Origin: Anisus vortex
Lineage: Eukaryota > Mollusca > Gastropoda > Planorbidae
Assembly: GCA_949126835.1 (NCBI GenBank)
Contig: OX421507.1
Span: 13,148,852 to 13,212,851 of the forward strand
Reading direction: 5' to 3'
DNA: 64,000 nt
Shown: positions 10,800-24,000 of the stretch, one piece after another
How positions within the stretch are numbered: the first letter of the stretch is position 1
How the letters are laid out: each line of letters begins with the position of its first letter
Program-made: the position numbers and the translations under genes
Notes under the pieces: model-generated
The model's database searches: none
What the model was told of the DNA's origin: nothing
What the model saw: the letters and a program-made list of their open reading frames with translations, nothing else

Positions 10800-11340
10800 C
10801 AAACAAATTTGTTACAACTTCACATATATAGGAAATGTAGAATAACGTAACAAGCACTCGAATTCATTTTCCAAATCTACATTTTTTACTTTATTAATGA
10901 CTTAATGGATAAATATGAAACTATCTATGAATGCTTAGACCACCACAATCAAGGTTTATAGTTTTACTACGAGTATATAAATTCCCTAACAAACCTTCCA
11001 GTATTTAGGTTGGACTTTCAATTTTTGCTAACCTTTTTTTAAAACAAAATTTTCATTTCTATTTTTTATTTTAAACTATTCTATTTCAGAAATGTGTATC
11101 GTATATTTGCAAATGAAGTTTATACTTTATTATGAATATTTAGTAAATGTGTACAATATATAAATAAGGGTTTTGCTTTTCTTTGTACCTGTGTGGACAA
11201 TGCTGTCTGTTCTAGCAGTTTGAGAGCATTAGTTTTACTGAAACACAACAAAACTGAACTTTATTTACTTGGCTTGCTTAAGCCAATATCATCAAAAGTC
11301 CTTTTATGTAAAGTTGATAGACCTGGTTAATAAACACTTG
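10800..11340 (+). other. Probable 3' UTR of the giant repeat gene
   Basis: AT-rich non-coding sequence directly after the stop codon. The first canonical AATAAA I see is at 11329-11334. Further candidates occur around 12269 and 12688, so the real cleavage site is not fixed. Confidence 0.5.
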
Positions 11341-14300
11341 AAGTCCCTCTATAACTCTATATAAAGTGATTTTATTATATTATTGATTATTGTCAATCTT
11401 GATACAAACATGTAATCACCATATTAAATAGAAGAATTACTCTCATTGGAATAGAAGAAAAAAACAAATATTTTTGTTTATTAATATACTAATGGACCAA
11501 AATCTACTAGGAAAAAAATAATTTCTCCTTGCCATTCACCTATTTGTGTTTATTCTAAGGCAGATTTTTTATTGTAGTTGACATAGAACAAAACCTTTAA
11601 ACTTACCATAGCTTTATCACCAGGCAATATCTTTTACGGGTTAATTTCTTTTTTTAAATGTGTGCATAGGTACTTTTAGTGAATTCCTAGCCCTGCCCTG
11701 ATAAAGATGAGGCTGTAACCTACCTTAACCTAAGTACTTGTCTTTTATACTCTAGTCCAGGAAGCATAGGACATAATAATCTTTTGTATAGAAGGAGCTT
11801 CTATAACATGAAGATAAATCTGATTATGAAATTAAAAAAATAATTTCTTCACAGTATCTGTGGTTAAAACAAATTTTAATTCTCTTTCATGTGTCGCTGA
11901 CTGCAATATTAGGGCAGACCTTGCATCAATAGTCTTTTCATTTCATAATTTTACATATTCAAATTAAATTGGTCTTTCGTCTGTTTATTTATTTTGCAAA
12001 TTAAGCACCATAAAGAATTTATTTTCTCTATCTTAGTATTCTTAGCCAGATTGCTTAACACTTTTTAAAAAATATTTACCAGTATTCTTTGCATGAGATA
12101 GGGAGAGTCATTACAACCAATTAGATTAACACCCCTCTTTCCTTGAGCGTTCTAGTTATGAAATCTTGTCACAAAAGTTATTTTATTTTCTTCAATGCTA
12201 AAGGAAAGAGGCAAATGGAGCTATCTGTAGACCTTAATTTTTTAAGCAATGTCCTATGTTTGTCTTGAAATAAATAGATTTCAGAGCAAGGATCAATCAG
12301 TGCAGAGAAGAAAGAGTTCATTGTTCATTTAAACCTTTGTTGAAGGCAACCAACAGAATTCTTTTAATTTATATGTAACATAGCAGCTTGCCACAAAAAG
12401 CCTTTGAATAATGCTAAAATTTAAATTCTTCATAACACTTTTTTTTTCTCCTAGAAAATTTGTAAATCTCAGTTGCTGATATTCATTCTAAAGAAAAACA
12501 AAACTAGCAAGTTTAAATTATTTTTTTATAATTATTATCACCGTCATTACAATTTTAAAACTTACACGGGGTTCTTTCTCTTAAATATTTTTAAAATTCC
12601 TAAACTTTTCACTTACAGAATTTTTTAATTTTTTTATCAGAACGTGTAAATTATATTTTTTTGTTTACTGGCCGTGTAAACAGTCCAAATAAAAAAAAAA
12701 TAAAAAATTGTAGATGTTAAGTATTTATTAAACTTATACTGTAATTAAAGAAAAAAAAACTTGTTGGGACTTAAGGACTCTTTAACTTAAGTACATCGTC
12801 ATTCACTTAAAAAAATGTAAAAGGAGTATTTTTCCTTCTGTATTATTTTTGTGAAATTCACAAACTTTCCCAAACCTTAGTCAGTTTTCCCAAGCCCTGT
12901 TATAAATATACTGAAAAAAAAAAAAAAGGAATCAAAATATCTCTTTATTAATACTTTGCTTTCCTTTGTATTACTTTTAAATAAGAGATCTACATTACAA
13001 GGAATAATACTAAATAAAAAATGAAGCCTTATCCACTTTTATGAATTACCGGTAGTTCAGCTTCTGTTAAATAAATGTCTTTTATCATATCCTAAAGAAA
13101 TTTTGAAACTTTTAAAAAGAAAAAAATACTCCAAATACATATTTAACCTCATATTATTGTTAAATATTGATTAAACTTAAACTGTCGGAATTTTTTTCCC
13201 TGGTAGACATAAAAAAATAAAATTAAAAGAGACCCAAGTTAAAATTTCTTTATTATTATGCAATTGAAAGAAGTGAAAAGAAATGTATGAAAAGAAGAAA
13301 AAAGTTTGAAACACAATCTGCATATTTAATGATAGAATCTTTTCTATTTACCATACCAAACATTACAATAGGTAAAAAGGCAATAAATGCCAAGATAAGG
13401 AAAATATAATATTATTAAAACATGTATGAGACATATGAGAAACATTGTTACCTGGTACTAGAAGAAATACTGCAGCTTTCATTTTTCAGCTTTACAGCTC
13501 ATTTTTTTAATGATTAATCTTCAGAATAAATATTTTATTTGATAAAGCATACATTTTCATTTCTACATCAAAACAATAAAAACAAACAACTTTTTTTTGG
13601 TAGGGAGTCATATAGACATGGGGCAAAACTTGTAGTAAATTAGAATAATATTAAAAAAAGTTAAATGTTTATCACATGTAAATTCACCCCCCCCCCTCCC
13701 CCAACCAGTGGAAAAGAAAATCATGGATTCGCTCCCATATATAGATGGCACTTATAGACTCACTTGTTCTAGACCAATGATTAAAATTTACCTAACCTAA
13801 TAGAAATCATTTTTACATTATGTAATGGTTGAAGTTAAATGTGAAATTAAATATGCCAAAAGGTTTTTAAAAAAAGGTACATGTACAAATATAATGGCCC
13901 CTCCCCCCCAGATGATTTTATGTAAATCATGTAACCATGGCCCTAAAGAAAAAATCATGTATAAAATGTAGTTGATGAAATGAAATGTTTTCATTAAGGC
14001 AGTCAAAATTGATATAAAGCACAAAATCACAGCCTTTGTGTGAGTGAAGAAAATGGTGCAAACAGCTATCTACATTAAGTGGCCCTCAAATGATGTGGTT
14101 TACTCTCAACACAACCCATTACCTTAGCCAAAAGGCATACTAAAAAAAAACCTTGTTATTTTACAATTTAAATGATTGATCAATAAAATGTGTATAATTG
14201 AATTAATCTTTCATTTAAAACAAAAAGCTTTATTTAAAGAAAAACAGAAGAAATGTACTTATAAAAATGTTGCAATTTATTATAAACAGAATATTTTTAG

Positions 14301-17300
14301 CTTCAGATGAGTGGAGTTTTGCATGATGTACGGTATATTAAATATCAAGTGTGCTTCCATAGAAAATGAATTGAGAACCACTTTTCTACATATTAAAACT
14401 AAACAAGAAAAAAAAAATACTTAAAACACTAATTTATAGACCATGCATGAGACACACAGTTAAAGAACATGCAGACATATGTAGGAAGATCTTCACGTCT
14501 TTTTTTTTGTCGTTTTGTTATAAAATATGCATATTTTATCCAACTAATGAATTTGAACTTTCCTTCAGACAAGAAGTATGTATACTGAATGTAGTAATTG
14601 AAAGGTAGCACTTAGTAATAAACGTATCCAGTACTAGTTTGATATTAATAGTACTAATTGTAAACTTGGAAGACTTTTAAAAAAAAAAAACTGGCATAAA
14701 AAAAATTGTAAAGCAAAAAATCTTTTTTTTTATATGTTGCATGCAATATTGATTCCCTTCAACCAGACGCCACAACACACAAATAAATGGACAATCTATA
14801 TTTATATGCACCACTATACTAATAATACTTTTGATTCTGGACTTTGAATGGCGGTTACCCAAACGTAAGTAGTTTTCGTCGTGACTATACTTGATTGCTG
14901 CCATTATTATCAGCATACTATACAACTATTTTGGCTATATGGTATAGTTCTATCTGCTAGTCTAGCCAATATTGCATACTGTGTCTACTGATACAGCCTA
15001 CAGAACAGGTTAGAATCAAAGTATAAAGAAATTAAAATTGTGGATACCAGTAATTGTTTTTTTAAATAATTACCCTGACAACCAAATAGTCACAAACAGG
15101 ACTAGAAACTTTTGTACTCTGGTCAAGCATTAGAACAAGCCAAATATAGCGAAAGTACAGAACTATGTAATATGATTAAACAGTCGTTAAGCCAAATGTA
15201 GCAAAGACTATTTTTCTCCAAACACAACGTAGACAAATTTTATAACAAGTCATCTATATTTAACTATTACTATTTCTACAACAAATTTTTGTGTATGTTC
15301 TATTTCCATATTTAAAATAAAAAAATGAGATGGTTTAGCTCCTCATTTGAAAACAACAACATCATAGATATAAAAAGTGAATTACTCATTATAAATGTCA
15401 ATACTTAGTTAAGTTAAGAAATAATGATGTTTAACATTATATATAAAAATTTAAAAAAAAAGGAACTTTATGTTGTATCTTAACAATAATAAAATTGCTG
15501 ATATGCATAAACATGTAAGGAAATATATAAATATAAAATATGCACTTTTAAACAAAATGGTGCAAAAGTAAACAAGTTGAACCCAAGTGAACTAATAAAT
15601 TTACAATAAACAAATTTATGTTCATATTACAAATAATGTTTTTAATGCCATCACCTTCAATTTGTTATTACAAAAAAAAAAATTTCCAACACCAAAATCT
15701 GGCCACTATATGCAATAACAAAATTTACATTAATGTCAACAAGTGCACAAATTACTTTTTTGTAGAGGAGAGAGTAAACAATTTTGTTTAAAGTGGGAAA
15801 AAAAAAATCACCTGATGACTGATACAGAAACAATGAAAATGTGTAACAATATTTAAAATGCCGTTAGAGTCATGGTAAAGCTTTTGCGACAATTGAAACT
15901 GCTTTTTAATCAACATGGAATGTTCGAACGCTAGTTCCTGCTTAAGAAATGTAACAATGCTTTGAGAAAGACGCTACATTTTGGTGTTTTTTTGGCAGGG
16001 CTCTGCAGCTACATAGGAGACTACGTACGAGTCCTAGGTGGTACTTTGGTTTCCAGCTGTCTTCATTCACTGATTTAAAAAAATTACATTTCCCATCTAT
16101 ACTTTTCAAAAGTTCTTAACACATATATACAATAAATTATCTTGGCCTATACAACAATTTTAATCAATGTTGAACCTAAATACAAATTTAGGCTCATGAG
16201 GAAATTAATTGAAAATGCAACAACAATTTTTCATCTATATTGGAAAAGAATAAATACAGCTTAGATCTGAGAATGAATGCCTCCCTAGGCATGAAAAGTT
16301 GTTCATACAAACTCTTATAGAAAGAAAAAGTAATCATTTTAAGAGAAAAAAAAGAATGACTGTAAATGTCATCCTCTTTATTTAATACAAAATTGTATTC
16401 TGGTTACACTACCGAATTATATTCTAAAAACATTGTAATTATCCAACTATTGTTTAGTCAAAAGGGAAACCACTCAAATGTCTTTCATGACAAAAAAAAA
16501 AAGAATAAGAAGAAACAGTGCAGAAAAATGCTAAGCAGACTCTAAAGCTATTGGTGTGAATAGTAAAATAAAAACGTGTACAGGAAAAAAAAATATGAAA
16601 AAATTACAATAAAAAAAAAACTGACATCATATTTGCTTTAAAATTTAACTCATCCATTCATATAATGAAACTTTGCCCTCCCATAAATATATTCACACAC
16701 GAGATTTATAAATTTTTTGATAATTATCATGCTCTTAGGTCTTATTTAAATATTTGACAATCAAAGATTAGCCCAAAATGTACAACATAAGGTACTATAT
16801 CTATTATTTAAAAAAAAAAAATGTTTTGATTTGGTTAAAAAAAAAAAGAAAAAAATTGGTGGGAATCTAAAAACTTGAGTATACTCTGAAAAAACAAACA
16901 AAAGAGAAATTTCAGTAATGATTGCATTACTAAGGTCGTTCAGAAGTTATTTAAAATAATAACAAGCTGAAAGAAAAAAAATACATACAATATTTGTCTC
17001 CCACTAAGCCAGAGACCAGGGGTGGGAGGGGTATGGATAATTCATAATTTGGTACAGTTATCCTCCTTATAATATAATTCAATAAAAAAACATACAAATG
17101 AATTTTTTTTCATTTTTGATTTTCAGATTGTTAAAAAATATTTTATAACATGGATTATAGGGAAAATGAACAACTAAAAAAAAAACAGTTTAAGATTGTG
17201 TTTTTGGTGCATGGTTACAAAAAAAGATAAACAAAGCTTTTGAATTATTTGGTATCTGTTTAACAAACTGTCTTTTATAGATGAGATGCAGTTAGTGACC

Positions 17301-17639
17301 TTTCTAATTAATTCCTCTTCTGACCTGTGGTGGCAGCTGAATAGGACTGAAGAAGTTCATAAATTCAAATCTGACAGTTGCCCACATTGAGGGCACACTT
17401 TGCTAGTTTAAGGCCTGACTTTTATTGCATAATGTGGACATAAAAAGGAAAGAGGAAGGGGGGGGGGCACAGAGGGTAAGGCATATTCTTCACAATTTCT
17501 CCCAGCCTGCCAATTCTCAACAGGATGAACAGCGAAACACATTTCCCATTGATCTCTTTAAAGACCTTCATGTACTATACAATAAACCTCTTTGTGATTA
17601 TATACAGAGCTGCAAGGAATGACTAGTGCCAGCTCTTAG
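11341..17639. other. AT-rich non-coding stretch between convergent genes
   Basis: No coding exon, SINE or inverted-repeat element could be supported here. It is low-complexity A/T-rich DNA with many homopolymer runs. It probably contains the 3' UTR ends of the giant gene (+) and of the acyltransferase gene (-). Candidate minus-strand polyadenylation signals (TTTATT on +) include 17421-17426. Confidence 0.5.
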
Positions 17640-17910
17640 TTCAGCGTGGGACATGGTGGTCGAGCGGCAGCAATTTTGGCTAATGTACCAAAAGGTTCTG
17701 GGTTCAAATCGTAAAAGCTAGGTTTTGTTCCTGCGTCTAGAGGGTGTCACTGAGTCTACCCAGCTCTGATGGGTGCATGATTTTGTTGGGGTAAAGTAAA
17801 AATGGCTGGGCATTGTACTGGCTACACAATCCCTTAGTATGACATGGCCACAGAAACTGGTGAACGCTGCTTCACAGGCCCTATGGATCAATTTGGTCCA
17901 ACTTTATTCT
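17640..17910 (+). mobile_element. tRNA-derived SINE, family 1, copy 1
   Basis: The head has tRNA-like box A (TGGTGGTCGAGCGG) and box B (GGTTCAAATC). The body contains GTGTCACTGAGTCTACCCAG and CTCTGATGGG, then a tail with GGCCACAGAAACTGGTGAACG and TGCTTCAC...CCCTATGGATCAA. The same order of blocks recurs at 20396, 22090, 25255, 39912 and 51035. It lies just beyond the stop codon of the minus-strand acyltransferase gene and supplies a minus-strand AATAAA at 17903-17908. Confidence 0.85.
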
Positions 17911-18086
17911 CTATTTACTCAATTCAGTCGTAGTTCACAACTGGTTAATGGTATATTTGGTAGGCCTATATATTTAGACTCATATACTTAGGCTTTAATT
18001 GGTTATTGAAATGAACATTCATATAACCATGGCAGCAACCATCAAGTCACAAGAAATCATTAAAACATTAAAAAATCCAGAAAATG

Positions 18087-21000
18087 TTACTTACAATCAT
18101 TCTTTTCCACATGGACCCCATTAGCCTGGGGTTTTTTCCTTAACAAGGGATGCAACACATAGCCTCCAATAATGACCGCTATACACAACACATGGCCAAC
18201 ATAGTAGACTGACCCATAAACCTGGACACAAATGATAGTGACATTTCAAACCAATAGCACAGAAAAATCCTGATTCAAGCAGTTATTAACAATGAGACCA
18301 TTTTCACAATTTCAAACCAGAATTAACTCATTACAAATACAACAAAAGAAAAGATCTATTTTAAAAAAATATAATGACATAAAACAAAACTTTAGATTAC
18401 AAAAAGTAAGGAGAAAAAAAAATACAATATTGAAACTATTATTTAATGATTAACCTTTTTTTATTATTAATATTTATAAAGTAGACTGTGTGTGTGTGTT
18501 CAACCAATCATATTAGTTAATTTAAAGACACGTGACCTTATTGTCTCATAATATATGGACATGTGACCTTGCTAGCTTAGTGGTTAACGTATCAGATTCC
18601 ATGTGGACAACTGGGTTGGATTCTCCAGTTTAGTCTATACCTTTTTCATTCTACAATATTTGTATTAAATTACTTTCCTTCGGCAAAAAATAATAATTCT
18701 TTTAAATATTAGATTTAAAGCTCTCTATTCATTGTAGTTTATAAAATTTTTATCTGTAGCTTTTATTTACACCTACGCAATGCCTGGCAATTTAGCTAGC
18801 TATTAATACACAAGTATCAACTTGAGCTGATAATTCTGCAATTTTGGACATATACGCATCATGTCAAATATAAACATCTATAAACACAAACAAATATAAA
18901 CACATGTATACACTGACAATGACAGTAAAGGATAAACTGGTGAGATACTTACTGTCATGTACTTGTCGGCGTCCAGTAGCACAAAACTGACAAGGGCGTA
19001 GGACCAGAGGAACATCAAGATGGCTTTTCTGAGAATTCTTCCGGTGATGTTTAAAATAAAAATGTTAGGAATTTGCCTATGTTGAGTTAATACCTTGAAA
19101 AACCATTGAACCTGAAATGAAAACAACAACATCTTCAGAAAAAAATACAACTGCAGCAAAAGTCTTATTTTAGAAGTAATGTAAATATAACTAAATTCTC
19201 GGGAGAATGATTATCAAAGATAGGGAAAAATGCAGTTCTATAGAGAAAAATAGAAAAATGCATTAGAAAATTCAACCACCAAAACATCCAGTTTTTTGGT
19301 TCAAAATGATCAATCTATATAAATAGAAAATTCAACCACCAAAACATCCAGTTTTTTGGTTCAAAATGATCAATCTATATAAATAGAAAATTCAACCACC
19401 AAAACATCCAGTTTTTTGGTTCAAAATGATCAATCTATATAAATAGAAAATTCAACCACCAAAACATCCAGTTTTTTGGTTCAAAATGATCAATCTATAT
19501 AAATAGAAAATTCAACCACCAAAACATCCAGTTTTTTGGTTCAAAATGATCAATCTATATAAATAGAAAATTCAACCACCAAAACATCCAGTTTTTTGGT
19601 TCAAAATGATCAATCTATATAAATAGAAAATTCAACCACCAAAACATCCAGTTTTTTGGTTCAAAATGATCAATCTATATAAATAGAAAATTCAACCACC
19701 AAAACATCCAGTTTTTTGGTTCAAAATGATCAATCTATATAAATAGAAAATTCAACCACCAAAACATCCAGTTTTTTGGTTCAAAATGATCAATCTATAT
19801 AAATAGAAAATTCAACCACCAAAACATCCAGTTTTTTGGTTCAAAATGATCAATCTATATAAATAGAAAATTCAACCACCAAAACATCCAGTTTTTTGGT
19901 TCAAAATGATCAATCTATATAAATAGAAAATTCAACCACCAAAACATCCAGTTTTTTGGTTCAAAATGATCAATCTATATAAATAGAAAATTCAACCACC
20001 AAAACATCCAGTTTTTTGGTTCAAAATGATCAATCTATATAAATAGAAAATTCAACCACCAAAACATCCAGTTTTTTGGTTCAAAATGATCAATCTATAT
20101 AAATAGAAAATTCAACCACCAAAACATCCAGTTTTTTTGGTTCAAAATGATCAATCTATATAAATAGAAAATTCAACCACCAAAACATCCAGTTTTTTTG
20201 GTTCAAAATGATCAATCTATATAAATGCTTGGTTTGTTTCACAAGCAAAGCTATACAACTTGACCAGAACTACACCCACCATCTTCTGGAGGTTTTTGTG
20301 ACCAATTAAATGTAAACCCCTCTAAAACTAAAACATTCACATGGAACAATTCTGTCAGCAATACTTTCTAAAGCATTAGATATTACTCTTGCTGCAGATG
20401 GGGGAACAGTGGTCCAACGGCTGGCGCACCGAATGTCCTGAGTTCAAATCCTGGTGAAGGTCAGTATTTGTTCCAGGGTCTGGAGGGTGTCCCCAAGTCC
20501 ACCCAGCTCTGATGGGTACCTGACTTTAGTAGGGGTAAAGTAAAGGTGACTGGGCATTGTGCTGGCCAAACCATCTCCTAGTATGCAGTGTCCACAGAAA
20601 CTGATGAACGCTCTTCACCGACAACATGGATCGAATTGGTCAGACGAGATACTTTACTTTTTTACGTGCTGAAGATGATTCTTATTGAACCGGGTAATAG
20701 TATGTCTTATCCTCTAGAGGGTTCTTGCCTATTTCTTACTGAATATGTTCAGAGTGATATAAATACATTTATTAGACCATACAAGTCTGCTAACACTCTC
20801 ACCTGTGTGTCAGGACCATACAAGTCTGCTAACACTCTCACCTGTGTCTCAGGACTATACAAGTCTGCTAACACTCTCACCTGTGTCTCAGGACTATACA
20901 AGTCTGCTAACACTCTCACCTGTGTCTCTGCATTAGTTTCTATCAGCTCCAGGAAGAAGCACATGTAGTAGCCCGACTGAATGCCATGCCAAAGTGCCAG

Positions 21001-24000
21001 ATAAAACAAGGTGATGAACTGGGACAGCATTTTATTACCAAGGAATCTCAACCTCTTGTAGATGTACCTAAAAGAGTATATATAATATAGATAATAACAT
21101 GGGAAGACAGTCTTTGATACAGTTACTTGATATTTTATTGATTGCCCTACACCAGGGCTAGAGTAATGCTTCTCTCATTATTTAGTTCCAAACTCATTGA
21201 AAATTTAAGACTGTTGTGCTGCTTATTATTTATTTTTTATTTCATTTTCATTCTTTCAGTTTTGGTTCTTTTCTTTCTTTAAATTATATTTTCTTACAGG
21301 TGTATTTTACACAGCACTGAACTTCAGACTTGTGTAGAATATGTCACCATATTAATTGAAATTAAATGTACTGAATTTAATACTTTGTCACCAAGGCGCT
21401 GCTCTGTGTAGTAAGTGTATTCAAGAAACCAGGATGTGGCTTGGATTGACATTGTCTGTGCCATTTGAGCCAGTAACATATTATTCCTATAGTTTGATGG
21501 CACGATTTAGACTAACTGATGACATTTTATTTTTTACTCTCCATAGTTTTGTGTTGCAAGAGATATAGAGAAAACTTGGCTACATCACAGATTTACATGA
21601 ATTTGTATTGCGGTAAAGATCTTACTATTACATAGACATACAGTAATTAGTATTGATATAAAGATCCTACACAGACATTCTTGATTGGCATTGAAATTAA
21701 GACCTTATACAGACAAACATCCACTGATTGGTAAGTGACAAAGATCTTACACAGCCATCCACTGGTTGGTGTTGACATTGAAGGCTTGTATGAAGTCTGA
21801 GAAGGACTCTCCGGTTTCCAGCTGAAGAAGTTTAATATTGGTGCACCCATCCCAACATTTGGTACCATCCTTGCTTACTCCATTGTAGCTCATGCCTGTC
21901 ATGATAATGCTACCTTCCTGAACAAACAAATAATACAGTTATTACTGGTGTAAGTTGCAAATAGCTTCACTCTAAAATAAAATGAAATGGCTTTAAATTG
22001 CGATTCAATTCGCTGAAGCAATGGTGGAAACAATTTAACTTTCTCTGTTTTTTTTAATTCACATATTTTACCAAGTAATAATTTATGACATTAAGTTGTG
22101 TAGACTCAGAGTCATCCTCAAGACCAGGGAGCTAAACCTAGCCTTCACCAGGATTCGAACCTGGGTCTTCTGGTACGGTGGCCCAGCACGCTGCCGCTAG
22201 GCCACAGGACCTCAAAAGCTCTGATGTGTAACAAATAGTAGTTGGGGGATAAGTAAGGCGGTGGGGCATTGTGTTGGCTACACATCCCCTTGTACGCTGA
22301 GGCCACAGAAACTTGTGATCGCTGCTTCACTTGCCCTATGGATATTACTTTTTACTTCTATGACATTATGTCATAGCTTAAATTGATGTACAAAAAATGA
22401 CTATACAATATATATACAAGAGTGAAAATTGAATGAGCACTAAATAAAAACTCACCTGAAGAAGCCAGACTCCCACATATTTATGTAATGCATTTTTACC
22501 CCACAGCAATATTAAGGCACATTTGGTAATGAAGCCAAGATTCTGAAAACATTAAAAGAACAGAAATAAACGTTACTGATACTATTTAGGGTTACCTGTA
22601 GATAAAGAATTAAAGTATAATAGTCTATATCTCTACACACTTACAGCTACAAAACTAATTGAAAAAGGTTACAGATGTCAAATTATATAATTTTCCTTAA
22701 GTTGATGTATTTATATATATATTTGCTTACTATAGACTCCTAGTCTGATTGACAGATCAGGACAAAAAGTACATTTGCACTAAATGATATCTAAAAGCTA
22801 TTTTTATAATACCATGTAGGCACTGAATTGTTAATTATTTTAAATGTGTAGAAGTATACCTAATTTGAACATACATATAGTAGAAATATAATAATACATT
22901 CAAACCCAACTCAATTTGTAGATAATGAAAACAAATTGTTATTCTATCCTCCGTCAATTTGACAGGCTTAACTAATAATCAAATAAAAATCAGTTTCCAG
23001 ACTCTGTGCAGATAGAGCTGTTGCAAGATGCAACATCAGCGTTCAGATTTTCAAGACAAACGGCCATTCAGCTGACAAATCATTGATTAATGAGGTGTAG
23101 TCGAGTAATGGAGAAGGGTGCTGAACTGGAAGGGGATGCCGTAGTTTGAATAGGTGCTAAACTTTAACATATTTTTAAAAAGCAACACACCACCTTGTCT
23201 CACCCTCCTCAACGTTAGCTTACTAATCACTGAAAAGTAACTAACAAGCTAGATAGGCACTAAAGCTTGCAGGACCAGGTACTCGAGGACAATGCACCTA
23301 AACTTTTTCAAGAACCCAAAACCTGGTTCTCTGGAAAATACTAACAACCCAGTTTTTTGAGACACTCAAATCTTAAAACAAATAAAACAAAATGCGAAAT
23401 AGAAAAATAAAGAAAAGATGAAAAAGATAAACATGTTAGTCTTTCATACCCACATCATATGAAGGGGAAACAACTCTTAAAAAACATTCTAAGGCTCAGA
23501 ACCACAGAATAAATATAGAACAGAATGCGCAATTGTATTTTTTTTGGTTTCCGGAAGTAATTCTGACGCCATACTGTTTAAACACAGCGGTCCTTGTTAC
23601 ACTATGTATTGATGCTTATTTACAATGTCTTTTTCATCATATCTACAAGTTTGAACAAGCAAAGCTATTGTTAAAGGCAAAAAGTACAAAGGCTGTTGTG
23701 TAATAAACTGCAACAATGATGCAAAAACAATTGATTATCGTACAAATAAGCATATCAAACTACATGGCTTTCCTGACCCCGTAAAGGATAAACAACGGAA
23801 AGTTGTAACCTCATATTACTTTATATTAGTAGCCTTGCTTTAGTCCTAAGCTTGCTTTGAGTAGATATCAGTAATAAATTAAGCCTTTTTCATTTTACTA
23901 AAGTAGCGTTTCTAGTGACCGCTGCCTTGAATCAAAAGAAAATGTCGGAAGCCGAGCTTCAATTTTAGTGACTGCGCATATAAGGATTGCGCATTCTGTT

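Noticed and set aside
19264..20225. CRISPR-like regular repeat
   Set aside because: The units are contiguous with no unique spacers and lie in a eukaryotic intron; it is a minisatellite.
20588..20968. 126-codon plus-strand frame
   Set aside because: It is made of a SINE tail and the 39-bp tandem repeat; the minus strand carries the real exon.
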